From positions 19,849,348 to 19,913,347 of the forward strand of contig OZ038378.1 of NCBI GenBank assembly GCA_964036045.1: 64,000 bases of DNA, read 5' to 3'. The notes beneath the pieces are model-generated. The model saw nothing but the letters and a program-made list of their open reading frames with translations, was not told the DNA's origin and ran no database searches. Positions 63,488 to 64,000 of the stretch are shown here, piece by piece (positions within the stretch are counted from its first letter, which is position 1; every line of letters starts with the position of its first letter). The position numbers and the translations under genes were made by a program. The stretch comes from Eutreptiella sp. 'Long Island Sound 2002' (taxonomy: Eukaryota; Euglenozoa; Euglenophyceae; Eutreptiales; Eutreptiaceae).

Positions 63488-64000
63488 ATCCATAGAGTGA
63501 TCCATAGAGTCATCCATAGAGTGATCCATAGAGTGATCCATAGAGTGATCCATAGAGTGATCCAGGGAGTGATCCGTAGAGTGATCCATAGAGTGATCCA
63601 TAGAGTGATCCATAGAGTGATCCATAGAGTGATCCATAGAGTGATCCATGGAGTGATCCGTAGAGTGATCCATAGAGTGATCCATAGAGTGATCCATAGA
63701 GTGATCCATAGAGTGATCCATAGAGTGATCCATAGAGTGCTCCATGGAGTGATCCATAGAGTGATCCATAGAGTGATCCATAAAGTGATCCATAGAATGA
63801 TCCATAGAGTGATCCATAGAGTGATCCATAGAGTGATCCATAGAGTGATCCATAGAGTGATCCATAGAGTGATCCATAGAGTGATCCATGGGTTGATCCA
63901 TAGCGTGATCCATGGAGTGATCAATAGAGTGATCCATAGAGTGATCCATAGACTGATCCATGGAGTGATCCATAGAGTGAACCATGGAGTGATCCATAGA
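63488..64000. repeat. Composite 69, class 3 A, truncated by window end
   Basis: At least 42 A units with GTCATCC, CCAGGGAG, CATAAAG, AGAATG, the full GGGTTG to CAATAG signature and AACCATGG. The block continues past the window. Confidence 0.95.

Larger units (their letters stand above)
1..64000. repeat. Bipartite satellite array (12-bp A / 21-bp B), whole window
   Basis: Every position belongs to one of two tandem repeats, all in the same orientation. A (ATCCATAGAGTG) has 5 G/C of 12, no CpG, and a GATC at each unit boundary. B (TTACACCACT then TTACACGGGCC) has 11 G/C of 21, one CpG and one GGCC per unit, and is C-rich on the + strand (8 C, 3 G). Substitutions are common, but indels that are not whole units are almost absent. 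The long open frames in the array follow from both periods being multiples of 3 and from stop-free monomer frames, so no CDS is called. No transposon, rRNA or tRNA or other unique sequence interrupts it. By analogy with known satellites this is probably heterochromatin; the chromosomal role is inference. It could be centromeric, subtelomeric or a macrosatellite. Confidence 0.97.
62691..64000. repeat. Tandem class 3 A blocks (797-bp period), cut by window end
   Basis: A blocks at 62691 and 63488 both start after ACAAGG and share CATAAAG followed by AGAATG, and CTCCATGG. Only 12 B units (63235-63487) separate them. The second copy runs off the window. Confidence 0.85.

Noticed and set aside
1-64000. 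CRISPR array
   Set aside because: Repeats are directly adjacent, without unique spacers of constant length, and no cas-like gene is present.
1-64000. Bacterial or phage origin
   Set aside because: 64 kb without one unique gene-like segment is not compatible with ordinary bacterial or phage genomes; the layout fits eukaryotic satellite DNA.
1-64000. Telomeric repeat array or known centromere box
   Set aside because: No TTAGGG, TTTAGGG or TTAGG tracts, and I saw no match to the 17-bp CENP-B box pattern in either monomer.
1-64000. Synthetic or wholly mis-assembled repeat
   Set aside because: Many private variants, ordered classes and graded divergence between copies look like natural evolution. 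Local false duplication (such as 2915-6612) cannot be excluded without reads.
1-64000. Promoters, terminators or ncRNA genes
   Set aside because: No sequence stands outside the two repeats, and any TATA-like or hairpin match would recur in every unit. Transcription cannot be judged from sequence alone.

Overview
The whole 64 kb window is satellite DNA. I see no protein-coding gene, RNA gene, transposon, CRISPR array or unique-sequence segment in it. Two unrelated minisatellites alternate in one fixed orientation. Repeat A is a 12-bp unit, ATCCATAGAGTG. Repeat B is a 21-bp unit made of a decamer TTACACCACT followed by an undecamer TTACACGGGCC. There are 69 A blocks (about 30.1 kb, 47%) and 69 B blocks (about 33.9 kb, 53%); the array enters the window inside a B block and leaves it inside an A block. 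One A block plus the following B block forms a composite unit averaging about 931 bp. This suggests eukaryotic constitutive heterochromatin (centromeric, pericentromeric, subtelomeric or sex-chromosome type). No species can be named from the sequence, and I recognise neither monomer.

The architecture is precise. Complete A blocks are 12n+4 bp long and B blocks 21k+1 bp long, with only five exceptions caused by a 4-nt insertion, three 1-nt insertions and a 1-nt deletion. A always begins just after ...ACACGG or ...ACAAGG, so 66 of 69 B-to-A junctions read GGATCC, and A normally ends ATCCATACAGTG-ATCC before GGCC of the next B block. Both blocks carry ordered variant units near their ends, so copy number varies in the interior while the ends stay the same.

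Variant units sort the composites into six classes that follow one another in a fixed order 1-2-3-4-5-6. Class 1: A with a GTGGTCC unit; B of 8-11 units, often with TTAAACTAC. Class 2: A with AACCATGG and AGGGATCC near its end; B with ACAAGCGCC, ACACTGGCC, then CAGGGCCC, ACACGTGCC and terminal ACAAGG. Class 3: long A with two ATGGAG/CCGTAG pairs and AACCATGG; B with CTTCCCCCAC and CGCGCC. Class 4: A with AGAATG or an extra ATGGAG and a plain end; B with GCATTGCCCCAC and CGCGCCTTCCGCC. Class 5: A with AGCGATCC and TAGTGTG; short B with GGTCTTGC. Class 6: A with CTCCATGG and a plain end; long B with CTTCCCCCAC followed by CAGGGGCC. The cleanest full cycle is 33328-38724 (5397 bp); flanking cycles are the same apart from local duplications. 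This is a three-level hierarchy: 12/21-bp monomers, ~0.9-kb bipartite composite, ~5.4-kb six-composite higher-order repeat (HOR).

By region: 1-6612 holds classes 2 and 3 plus an apparently identical 1849-bp tandem duplication. 6613-27046 holds partial cycles with many hybrid composites. 27047-46321 holds three near-complete cycles. 46322-51916 is a class 5/6 region with a 1348-bp duplication. 51917-58494 is a B-dominated region with arrays of 64-76 units. 58495-64000 returns to classes 3, 4, 5 and 3. Class assignment was done by eye and should be treated as a strong hypothesis.
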